Of a stretch of 64,000 nt of DNA, positions 18,290-25,252 are shown piece by piece. Position numbers and translations under genes: made by a program. Position 1 is the first letter of the stretch; each line of letters starts with the position of its first letter. The notes beneath the pieces are model-generated. The model was not told the origin of the DNA and did no database searches. It worked only from the letters and a program-made list of their open reading frames with translations. The stretch covers positions 186,001 to 250,000 of the forward strand of contig NZ_CABJDN010000009.1 in assembly GCF_902364365.1 (NCBI RefSeq), given 5' to 3'. The stretch comes from Bacteroides intestinalis (lineage in GTDB: Bacteria > Bacteroidota > Bacteroidia > Bacteroidales > Bacteroidaceae).

Positions 18290-19648
18290 TTACAAACAGA
18301 AAGTCATATAGGCAGGTAGATACACCACCCCTTCCTTTACACTCAGGTTTTTAGGATGAATCACATAGCTCCCTCCTATACGCTGACGAAAACTCTCGTT
18401 GAACCGGGTAAGAGAACGGATGGAATATTTATCATTCGATTTCACCTCTATCGGAAATATTTTATATTTCAGTTTGCTGTGGTTCGACAGGATAAAATCT
18501 ATTTCCATGTCGTTGCGGTGCTTCTCTTGATTGTATCGCGTGTAGAAGTACAGTTTGTGCCCGGCCGCCACCAACATCTGGGCAATTACGTTCTCGTAGA
18601 ACATACCCTCATTCACCGACAGTTTTCCCAATAAGATTTCCCGGTAAAGTTCTCCATCAGAGATCTCATTTTCATCAAATGTATGGCTGATAAGTAGTCC
18701 GGTATCGCCCATATAACACTTCACATATGTTCTGTCCTCATTCAGCGAAAGTCCTACGTTAGGGTCCGAACAGTTAAAGCATTCATTGGCAATCATCGAA
18801 TCGGAGAGCCAAAAGAAAGTATCATGATATTTTGGAAAGCTCGCCCCCTTTTCAATGCGATTCATCACTACACGTCTTTCGGAACGAGAAAGAAAAGCCG
18901 GAATCTGGTCGAATATACTTAGTACACTCGACCTGTAGCCAGACTTTATCTTCTTTATATCATTCCGGTACAGTGTCAGTATGTCTCTTTTTTCCATATC
19001 GGCCATTTCGAAGTTCCGGTTGTTCTCCAGATACGCCGACAGGCTTTTCGGCATACCGCCCACAATCATGTATTGGCGGAACAGCAGCATAGCCTTGGCG
19101 TGAATCCCCTGCTCCAAAGGTACCTTTTTATCAAAGCATTGGCGGATATATACCATCAATGGCTCTTCATTCATAGCCCAAGCAAACTCCTCAAAGTCCA
19201 TGGGGTACATAAGCAGTGTCCTTTCTTCAGAAGGAATGGTAATATCATTTACATTCTCCTTTATGGAGATTAGCGAGCCCGTCTCTATATAGTCGAACCG
19301 TCCATCTGCGACCAGATACTTTATCGCTTGCCGGGCTTTCGGAAACTGTTGTATCTCATCAAATATGATAATGGATTCTTTTGGATAAAGCCTCACACCA
19401 TATTCCGAAGAAAGAATAAGGAAAAAGGTGTCGAGATCATTCATGTAATTGTTAAAGGCCGAAATAACCGAGTCACTAACTTTGTTGAAATCTATCATAA
19501 GATAGCTCCGGTATTCATTCTTTGCGAACTCTTCCACAAGAGTGGATTTGCCTATCCGTCAGGCACCTTCTATCAAAAGCGCCTTAGTACCTGTCGCTTG
19601 CTGTTTCCAGACAAGCAGTTTGTCATATAATTTACGTTTGAATATCAT
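18290..19648 (-). pseudogene. AAA_14/DUF4143-type ATPase with a stop codon in its Walker A motif
   Basis: Starting at ATG 19646-19648 the frame reads MIFKRKLYDKLLVW, then ALLIEGA-stop-RIGKSTLVEEF, then continues open for 422 codons to 18290. The stop (TGA, 19559-19561) replaces codon 30, where this family has an arginine in GARRIGKST; CGA to TGA is one transition. The rest shows the Walker B IIIFDEIQQFP, the sensor-like DYIETGSLIS, the DUF4143 domain (RYMIVGGMPKSL region) and the C-terminal nuclease-like part (MEIDFILS, FPIEVKS). No ATG lies soon after the stop; the next usable codon is a GTG at 19537, which would give a protein without a P-loop. I call it a recent pseudogene. The intact length would be 452 residues, normal for these stand-alone ATPases. 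Confidence 0.85.
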
Positions 19649-19697
19649 ACCATTCAATGTTTATCATCTCATTCATATACAAAATCAATGATATTTT

Positions 19698-19777
19698 CTG
19701 CAATACGCAAATAAAAATCCATATTGACTACCTGCAATACGCACTTTTAAAAGATGCCATTTCACCTGTAATGCGCA
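19698..19777. repeat. Three 12-bp direct repeats spaced exactly 34 bp
   Basis: CTGCAATACGCA occurs at 19698-19709 and 19732-19743, and the variant CTGTAATGCGCA at 19766-19777, each start 34 bases after the last. The sequences between are unrelated. They lie 50-130 bases upstream of the broken AAA_14 ATPase gene, where they could have been operator or binding sites for it. The rest of the 480-base spacer 19649-20129 is AT-rich, with no gene seen. Confidence 0.5.
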
Positions 19778-20129
19778 TAAATCTATAATAAACTTGCCGT
19801 ATAATAGTACTTTTAAATACAGCGAAAAATTCGGCTTTATGTATTATCCCTAATATAATGGTATTGATTACAACAGAGAAGACATAATGTAAATCAGCAA
19901 TCCCCACCCATCAGGCAGACAATCATCAAAAACGCCGAAATCTCCTTCAAAAGGACGAGGTTTTGGCAAGTCAAACGGAGAAATAGAAAAATCCCGATTT
20001 GAGAGCCACTAAACAGGTATGTTTTTTGAGTTTAGAGTCGAAGATATTATTCGGGAAAAGTGATCTGTGCAGATAGAATACGATGCAGAAAACTACTTGG
20101 TTAGTAAAAAGAATGTAATTTCTAAATTC

Positions 20130-21137
20130 TCACTTCATATCTTTGAGCCTATTTCTACGTTGACGATAATCTGCCAAATAGGTTTCCTTGGTGCTGGGTA
20201 ATAGAAATGAGGCCTCTATAAGTTGTTCGATTAGTGGGTATTGCGTAGTGAATTGAGTTATTATCTCAACCACCCGTTTTTCATTGATTCCGATACGCTT
20301 TCCAAACTCGTTGAAAGATCGCCCATTCGCCTTACCGTTAAATTTCAAGAATTCCGATTTATCTCCCTCGCGAAACAAACCGCGACTCAAAGCGAAATCA
20401 CTATCATCAACATGCAGGTGTGTATTCAACAAGTCATAAGCGGGAGCCAATCGAAAATCACCTCTTGAAGTTTCGAGCACAGAGAAATTCTTCAAATGAG
20501 CATCGCCGTTTGAGAATAGAAAGTTGAAAAGTACAACTTTAAAATACTTTTCAATTTCAATACGCCAAGCAGGGATATATCGCTGTATTAGCTCGGCCAG
20601 TTCTTCGTAGCTGTATTCATACTTATAGTTACTTCCACCATTTGCGGGCATCAAACTAGCCAACGAAGAAAAGTCTTCTTTGCGTAGCTTTACGCCCCCT
20701 ACTCCAACATCAAAACGCTTGGTGATATAAGCTGACTCACCTGTTTGGAAAAAGCACAAACCATTGGCAGCCGTCTCAATTCCATAAACCTGTGAAGCAA
20801 TTTGCATCGTCAAATTCTCGTTCGCAGGAATCTCCTTCACTCTTCGCAAACGGCTGAGCGGAATCGGCTTCAAGATATGTGTACTTTGCTCTCCCTTTTG
20901 CGATAGGCGTATTTTGCCTTTTTCAACAAGGCAAACCTCCTTATCTTGTACTCCTGAAATTGAGATATGTTCTATATTCTCTATAAACTTCTCATTATCC
21001 TCTTCGTTCTTTTCCGGAGAATCATAAGGAAGGATATGCGATACCTTTTTGCCTGCAAAAAGATTTCTCAGGGCAACAGGAGAATAGGTTTCATACCCTT
21101 CCACAAGAGTTGATGGGCAATGTGTCAGTTTCATCAT
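20130..21137 (-). CDS. hipT: HipT toxin kinase (HipA-like, lacking the N-terminal subdomain)
   Basis: A 335-residue HipA-type serine/threonine kinase. It begins directly at the part that follows the N-subdomain-1 of classical HipA. Visible motifs are HISISGVQDK (residues 57-66), the ATP-lysine region STHILKP (85-91), ITKRFD (138-143), the catalytic loop SNGDAHLKN (209-217, Asp212) and the metal-binding AYDLLN (233-238, Asp235). The S-I-S at 59-61 sits where the E. coli O127 HipT has its autophosphorylated SIS motif. The known HipT phosphorylates tryptophanyl-tRNA synthetase; the target here is not known. Its ATG overlaps the stop of hipS (ATGA at 21134-21137). The toxin should be neutralised by HipS and/or HipB. 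Confidence 0.88.
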   Translation of the reverse strand: MMKLTHCPSTLVEGYETYSPVALRNLFAGKKVSHILPYDSPEKNEEDNEKFIENIEHISISGVQDKEVCLVEKGKIRLSQKGEQSTHILKPIPLSRLRRVKEIPANENLTMQIASQVYGIETAANGLCFFQTGESAYITKRFDVGVGGVKLRKEDFSSLASLMPANGGSNYKYEYSYEELAELIQRYIPAWRIEIEKYFKVVLFNFLFSNGDAHLKNFSVLETSRGDFRLAPAYDLLNTHLHVDDSDFALSRGLFREGDKSEFLKFNGKANGRSFNEFGKRIGINEKRVVEIITQFTTQYPLIEQLIEASFLLPSTKETYLADYRQRRNRLKDMK

Positions 21138-21457
21138 TCAATCGGTTTTAGTGTTACTGCTCCTATTGTGTCGTGTGATGTGGTGGCAAGAAGAAGTCCG
21201 AAATAGTCTTTCTCATCAATTTTCAACAATCGGCATTGAGCCTCTTTGTTTGCTCCTTCAGATAGTAAACTAAAGAAGAACGGGAACAGATAATCGCTCG
21301 TAAACTTCATCTCCGTTTTGGGCAATGTCAAGCTCACCTCCGGCATCAAGGTGTTGGCAAAATACTCCGATTCATACTCAAACGAATAACTCCCATTGTC
21401 GTTCTCGGTTAGAGTTCCGGCTTCAATACCCTTCATATAGACTTTTGCACTTCGCAT
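21134..21457 (-). CDS. hipS: HipS-like protein (detached N-terminal subdomain of HipA)
   Basis: A 107-residue protein equal to the N-subdomain-1 of HipA: AKVYMKGIEAGTLTEND, then YSFEYESEY, MPEVSLTLP, LFPFFFSLLSEGANKE and DYFGLLLATTSHDTIGAVTL. In single-chain HipA this part is fused to the kinase. Here it is a separate gene between the HTH protein and the kinase, as in the E. coli O127 HipBST system, where HipS is the antitoxin. The stop overlaps the kinase start by four bases, and the gene starts three bases after the stop of hipB, so the three proteins are made in a coupled way. The role as antitoxin is inferred from the HipBST precedent. Confidence 0.86.
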   Translation of the reverse strand: MRSAKVYMKGIEAGTLTENDNGSYSFEYESEYFANTLMPEVSLTLPKTEMKFTSDYLFPFFFSLLSEGANKEAQCRLLKIDEKDYFGLLLATTSHDTIGAVTLKPIE

Positions 21458-21460
21458 CGC

Positions 21461-21691
21461 TTATCGTTTTAGTTGTTTGACACCCACAGTAATTTCCAGT
21501 CCCAGCACATCTAAAATCTTACCCAGCACCTCAATGGTTGGGTTTGCTTGTCCACGCTCTATTTTGTATAGCGTATTAATACTGATACCTGCAATATCTG
21601 CCAAGTCAGGCTGCGTAATCATAAGTTCTTTTCTACGGAGACGTATCTGTTCCCCAATAGTGACCCGTAATGAGTTTATCTGATTATCCAT
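21461..21691 (-). CDS. hipB: HipB-like XRE-family DNA-binding protein
   Basis: A 76-residue helix-turn-helix protein: IGEQIRLRRKELMITQPDLADIAG then SINTLYKIERGQANPTIEVLGKILDVLGLEI, a typical XRE domain filling the whole protein. I chose ATG 21689-21691 (MDNQINSL). A more upstream ATG at 21721 is unlikely, because the -7 box at 21719-21726 puts the transcription start near 21712, and because operator 1 (21694-21709) would then be coding. It should repress its own operon by binding the three TCACA-N6-TGTGA type palindromes just upstream, and may bridge them. First gene of hipBST. Confidence 0.87.
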   Translation of the reverse strand: MDNQINSLRVTIGEQIRLRRKELMITQPDLADIAGISINTLYKIERGQANPTIEVLGKILDVLGLEITVGVKQLKR

Positions 21692-21693
21692 AT

Positions 21694-21831
21694 TCACACT
21701 ATATTGTGATTTATACTGCAAAGATAGTGTATTTTTCTAAAAACAACGCTTAAATCACATTTTATTATGATTTTAAAGATGCCAGGATACTATTAGTGGA
21801 CAAGTTGGACTATAATCACATTATAATGTGA
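21694..21831 (-). promoter_or_regulatory. hipBST promoter with three operators spaced 61 bp
   Basis: Three related palindromes lie at 21694-21709 (TCACACTATATTGTGA), 21755-21770 (TCACATTTTATTATGA) and 21816-21831 (TCACATTATAATGTGA); the third extends to a perfect 18-bp palindrome at 21815-21832. Starts are 61 and 61 bases apart. The minus-strand -7 box TATCTTTG reads from 21726 to 21719 with a TTG at 21746-21744, so operator 1 lies just after the start of transcription and operator 2 just upstream of the promoter. Operator 3 lies upstream of a plus-strand box TATATTTG (21859-21866). Confidence 0.7.
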
Positions 21832-21858
21832 TATACCTGATAATATAAAAATAATGCG

Positions 21859-21949
21859 TATATTTGCCTCAGCAAACCATTTGTAACTCCAATGCGGAAA
21901 CACCCATCAAATCAACCCTCTAAAGTTGATTTGAGGCTTCCGCAAATGG
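21859..21949 (+). ncRNA. Putative promoter followed by a three-stem nested hairpin (possible small RNA or leader)
   Basis: A plus-strand -7 box TATATTTG is at 21859-21866. Starting about where its transcript would begin, three nested complementary pairs occur: CCATTT 21877-21882 with AAATGG 21944-21949; GCGGAA 21894-21899 with TTCCGC 21938-21943; TCAAATCAAC 21907-21916 with GTTGATTTGA 21925-21934, loop CCTCTAAA. The left arm has a 10-base bulge. Such nested pairing is unlikely by chance in 73 bases. I cannot assign it to a known RNA family. Confidence 0.35.
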
Positions 21950-21958
21950 GCTGAAAAA

Positions 21959-22072
21959 ATGCGGTACAACACGTATATCGAAAAGTCTGAAAACCAGCAC
22001 ATTGAATTTCCCGGTACTTTCAATGTAATTGTAAAAATGAGGCCTGTACCGTTTAAAAGAGCAAAACGCTGA
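21959..22072 (+). CDS. Candidate small ORF (37 aa)
   Basis: ATG at 21959-21961 opens a 37-codon frame starting MRYNTYIEKSENQHIEF and ending in the basic PVPFKRAKR, with stop at 22070-22072. It lies just after the nested hairpin and before the unknown gene at 22164, in the same direction. Composition looks protein-like, but there is no clear ribosome site and no family that I know. It may be chance. Confidence 0.22.
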   Translation: MRYNTYIEKSENQHIEFPGTFNVIVKMRPVPFKRAKR

Positions 22073-22163
22073 CAATTAATAGTGCGAATATGCTGCATCG
22101 GCAAATAGACATGCCAGCTAATCACCAATAGTCTACAAATTAAAACACTAAAATACATTATTT

Positions 22164-22973
22164 ATGAGCGAGATTAATATTCCAAAAGAAAATGAAGGCT
22201 TTATCTATACCATCCTCTCATTCGAGAGAAACGTCGAGATAAAATGTAACAAGAACTGTCGTTATATTAAAGATAAAAAATACTATCAAGATTGTCCAGC
22301 CCAGTTAACAATGGGAAATGGCAAAACTAAATCCCAATTTACTGCTGATAAATTGGTCCTAAACATAAAAAACATCGGAGGACATGAGAATTGGACATTC
22401 GCCTCTAATGAAGTTTTATTGGTGGATGGAGAGGGTTTTATCCATGAGGGCGAGTTTATGTGCTACGAAAATCTACCCGTAAACTACATAGGTGAGAGAC
22501 AGCAACTTTTACCTCAAACGCAGATGAATTTCATATTATTATTCTATCCTTTGCCCGAGAATGTCAATGTTTCGCGCTTCAAAATTAATATATATAATAA
22601 ATGGATAGATTTTATCCTTCAGGATTTTGATGAGTCCGTTTCGTCCCTTTTCAATGCGGTGAAGAAAAAGGTGAAAGTAATAGAGTATAATGAAGAAGGT
22701 GAAAAGAAACATATTTCCAATACCTATCTTGATTACAACCTGAAATATGACCTTGAACGGTTCGAAAAAAGACTATTGGATCTGAAAGTGAAATTATTTT
22801 CCCGATTCAACAATATATTGACCCAAGCTGAAAAGACAAAATTAGACAATAAAATAACGAGCGAAATATATGCATTAGATCTTGAATTGGAAGAGAAGCA
22901 GGAAGCCGAGTACAATCAGGTAAAAGAAAATTTCACCGCCATCAAGGATGAATATACACGAAGAGCTAAATAA
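22164..22973 (+). CDS. Protein of unknown function with C-terminal coiled coil
   Basis: A 269-residue soluble protein without signal peptide or membrane segment. The first 150 residues look like a beta-sandwich: GFIYTILSFERNVEIKC, a Cys-rich short loop CNKNCRYIKD...DCPAQ, ENWTFASNEVLLVDGEGFIHEG and MNFILLFYPLPENVNVSRF. This recalls DUF4352-like ligand or protein-binding folds, but only weakly. Residues 195-269 are highly charged and probably form a coiled coil (YDLERFEKRLLDLKVKLF, LELEEKQEAEYNQ). It is a single gene transcribed away from hipBST, 443 bases from hipB. No function is assigned. Confidence 0.65.
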   Translation: MSEINIPKENEGFIYTILSFERNVEIKCNKNCRYIKDKKYYQDCPAQLTMGNGKTKSQFTADKLVLNIKNIGGHENWTFASNEVLLVDGEGFIHEGEFMCYENLPVNYIGERQQLLPQTQMNFILLFYPLPENVNVSRFKINIYNKWIDFILQDFDESVSSLFNAVKKKVKVIEYNEEGEKKHISNTYLDYNLKYDLERFEKRLLDLKVKLFSRFNNILTQAEKTKLDNKITSEIYALDLELEEKQEAEYNQVKENFTAIKDEYTRRAK

Positions 22974-23006
22974 AGACGAAAAGAAAAATATTAATTGTAG
23001 TGTAGC

Positions 23007-23060
23007 AACCCATCATATAATATGCAAAAGAATATATTTTTGTTTATTATATAATGGGTT
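23007..23060. terminator. Long hairpin between convergent genes
   Basis: AACCCATCATATAATA (23007-23022) pairs with TATTATATAATGGGTT (23045-23060) at 15 of 16 positions, and CAAAA (23025-23029) pairs with TTTTG (23038-23042) inside. It stands between the plus-strand gene ending at 22973 and the minus-strand gene ending at 23250, so it may end transcription from both sides. No U-tract follows. The remaining 190 bases of the spacer show nothing else. Confidence 0.45.
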
Positions 23061-23249
23061 GAAAGAAGTTTTATCACTTTATCACCTCACACTCATTCCT
23101 TTCTCGCACTTCCGTGACAGACTACTCGTTCTTTAAGTCACTCTCAAGCTACCGAAAATAGCAAAAAAGAAAGTGTCATACGAAAAATCTTCAGATTGCT
23201 AATTATTAGCTACCTAATGATACTTATCGAAATTAAAACAGCAATAGTT

Positions 23250-24053
23250 TTAATCCGTAATCCTAAGTTGCCAGAACGCCACGGCCGCCGCCGCCGCCAC
23301 ATTGAGCGAATCGACCCCATGCGCCATCGGGATACGGACTACATAGTCCGCCGCCGCAATCGTATCGGGTGGAAGCCCCTCTCCCTCCGTTCCCATCACG
23401 ATGGCCAGCCGGGGTTCGGACGTCAAGACAGGATCGGCAATGGAGATAGAATCGTCCGTGAGTGCCATGGCGGCGGTGCGGAAGCCGTGGCGTGCCAGAT
23501 TACTGAGAGTGCCGTCCAGCCACGTCCAGGGGAGCAAAAAGACCGAACCCATGGACACCCTGACCGCACGGCGGTTCAACGGATCGCAAGAGTTACGCGT
23601 CAGCAACACGGCATCCATCCCGAGGGCGGCCGCCGAACGAAAAATGGCACCAATGTTCGTAGTGTCCACAACACCGTCGATGACGACGATGCGCCGGGCA
23701 TCCCGGCAGGTGTCTTCCACCGTGCGGGGCGCGGGGCGACGCATGGCGCACAACACTCCGCGCGTCAGGACATAGCCCGTCAGCGTGGCGAGTAACTCCC
23801 GTCCGCCCGTATAGACGGGCACGTCGCCGCAACGACTGATGATGTCGGCGGCATCACCGGTGATGTGTTTTTGCTCGCACAAGAGGGCCAGAGGTTCATA
23901 TCCGGCATCCAATGCTACACGGATCACCTTCGGGCTTTCGGCTATGAACAGGCCTTTATCGGGCTCGATGCGGTTGCGCAACTGGGCCTCGGTGAGGGTG
24001 GAGAACACCTCGATTCCGGGGTGCGACAAGGATGTGATTTCGATAATGGGCAT
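23250..24053 (-). CDS. SpoU/TrmH-family RNA 2'-O-methyltransferase
   Basis: A 267-residue SPOUT methyltransferase. The three SpoU motifs are visible: VVDTTNIGAIFRSAAALG (residues 128-145, with Asn133 and Arg139), LAIVMGTEGEGLP (216-228) and IPMAHGVDSLNVAAAAA (241-257). Together they build the knotted S-adenosylmethionine site and methylate the ribose of a tRNA or rRNA nucleotide. The first 110 residues form the substrate-binding domain (LFIAESPKVIRVALDAG). The exact RNA target is not readable. It is the last gene of a minus-strand run, 111 bases after the alcohol dehydrogenase stop, with an inverted repeat in that gap. The region is more GC-rich than the defence genes. Confidence 0.88.
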   Translation of the reverse strand: MPIIEITSLSHPGIEVFSTLTEAQLRNRIEPDKGLFIAESPKVIRVALDAGYEPLALLCEQKHITGDAADIISRCGDVPVYTGGRELLATLTGYVLTRGVLCAMRRPAPRTVEDTCRDARRIVVIDGVVDTTNIGAIFRSAAALGMDAVLLTRNSCDPLNRRAVRVSMGSVFLLPWTWLDGTLSNLARHGFRTAAMALTDDSISIADPVLTSEPRLAIVMGTEGEGLPPDTIAAADYVVRIPMAHGVDSLNVAAAAAVAFWQLRITD

Positions 24054-24093
24054 AAGGCTTTATTCTTTTTGTTAGAGAGTAATGAATTAAATG

Positions 24094-24208
24094 GGTACGC
24101 GGACGACACGGATCAGGCGGACGAACGCGGACTTTAAAAAAAGCTGCGCTACAATATTGATAAATTAAAAATCCGCGTTCGTCCGCCTTATCCGCGTCGT
24201 CCGCGTAC
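24094..24208. repeat. Inverted pair of a dispersed GC-rich repeat
   Basis: Two copies of a repeat of about 42 bases built from GCGGAC units (TACGCGGACGACACGGATC... type) lie head to head at 24094-24135 and 24167-24208. A third copy, in the same orientation as the second, is at 57929-57970. The pair could fold into a long hairpin between the dehydrogenase and methyltransferase genes. The right copy forms the last codons of the dehydrogenase gene. Confidence 0.75.
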
Positions 24209-25238
24209 CAGATACCGCAACTTTCATCACCCCGTCCAGTTTATTTTCAAAAATCCGGTAAGCCTCCTCAATCTCATTCAACGGGAAGCGGTGTGTGATA
24301 AGCGGCGTGGTGTCTATCTTGCCTTCTTCAATCAGGCGAAGTATCTCGGCGCAATCGCACCCGTCCACGCCACCGGTCTTGAAGGTCAGGTTTTTTCCGT
24401 ACATATCGGGCAGGGGAAGCACCTGGGGGCGGTCGTAGAGGGCCACTACGGTGACGATGGCATTGGGGCGTGCACACTCCCACGCCAGACGGAAGGTGCC
24501 ATCGGTTCCTGCCACTTCGAGCACGACGTCGGCTCCGCCATGATCGCTACTCCGCAACACAATCTCCCGGCAATCCTCCGGCTTCACCACCTGTACGTCC
24601 GGATAGTGCTCCTGCACAAAACGGATTCTCTCGGGCGCCGCCTCGCAAACAATGATGCGACGGGGGTGCTTGAGCATCACGCAAAGCAGGGTGCAGATTC
24701 CGGTAGGGCCGGCGCCGATGATGAGCACCGTGTCCTTTTCGGTAATCTCCGATATGCGGGCCGTCCAAAAGCCCGTGGCAAGCACGTCGCCCACAAAGAG
24801 CGCTTGTTCGTCGCTCACCGCATCCGGAATGCGGTTCAGTCCCTGGTCAGCATAAGGCACGCGGACGTACTCGGCCTGACCTCCGTCGATGCGGCAGCCC
24901 AGCGCCCAACCGCCATTGGTATCGGTGCAATTGTTCACATATCCGTGTTGGCAAAAAAAGCATTCGCCACAAAAGGTTTCTACGTTCACCGTAACCCTGT
25001 CGCCGGGCCTGACGGAAGTAACGTCCGCGCCCACTTGCTCCACGATGCCTACCATTTCGTGTCCCACCGTGGTTCCGGGCAAGGCACGCGGCACGCTACC
25101 GTGCTTGATGTGCAAATCGCTGGTGCAGATGCTACCGAGCGTCACGCGGACAATGGCGTCGCGGGGGTCTTTCAACCTGGGTTTCGGTTTTTCTATAAGT
25201 TCAAATTTTCCGTGTTCAATATAGGTATATGCAAGCAT
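24165..25238 (-). CDS. Zinc-dependent alcohol/polyol dehydrogenase (MDR family)
   Basis: A 357-residue medium-chain dehydrogenase. Catalytic zinc ligands are Cys38 (SICTSDL) and His60-Glu61 (VGHE); the structural zinc loop is C90-x2-C93-x2-C96-x7-C104. The NAD-binding Rossmann motif is GAGPTG at 175-180. It resembles threonine dehydrogenase, sorbitol dehydrogenase and formaldehyde-type branches; the substrate cannot be set from sequence. The C-terminus SGTRTTRIRRTNADF is unusual: it is encoded by a copy of a dispersed GC-rich repeat, and the family would normally end near VMKVAV. The repeat probably inserted and supplied a new stop. It starts 14 bases after the DUF3352-type gene, so the two are likely co-transcribed. 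Confidence 0.87.
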   Translation of the reverse strand: MLAYTYIEHGKFELIEKPKPRLKDPRDAIVRVTLGSICTSDLHIKHGSVPRALPGTTVGHEMVGIVEQVGADVTSVRPGDRVTVNVETFCGECFFCQHGYVNNCTDTNGGWALGCRIDGGQAEYVRVPYADQGLNRIPDAVSDEQALFVGDVLATGFWTARISEITEKDTVLIIGAGPTGICTLLCVMLKHPRRIIVCEAAPERIRFVQEHYPDVQVVKPEDCREIVLRSSDHGGADVVLEVAGTDGTFRLAWECARPNAIVTVVALYDRPQVLPLPDMYGKNLTFKTGGVDGCDCAEILRLIEEGKIDTTPLITHRFPLNEIEEAYRIFENKLDGVMKVAVSGTRTTRIRRTNADF

Positions 25239-25252
25239 TGTTTTTCTCTTTT

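Noticed and set aside
21859..22973. Retron (structured RNA plus neighbouring gene)
   Set aside because: The gene at 22164 has no reverse transcriptase motifs such as YADD.
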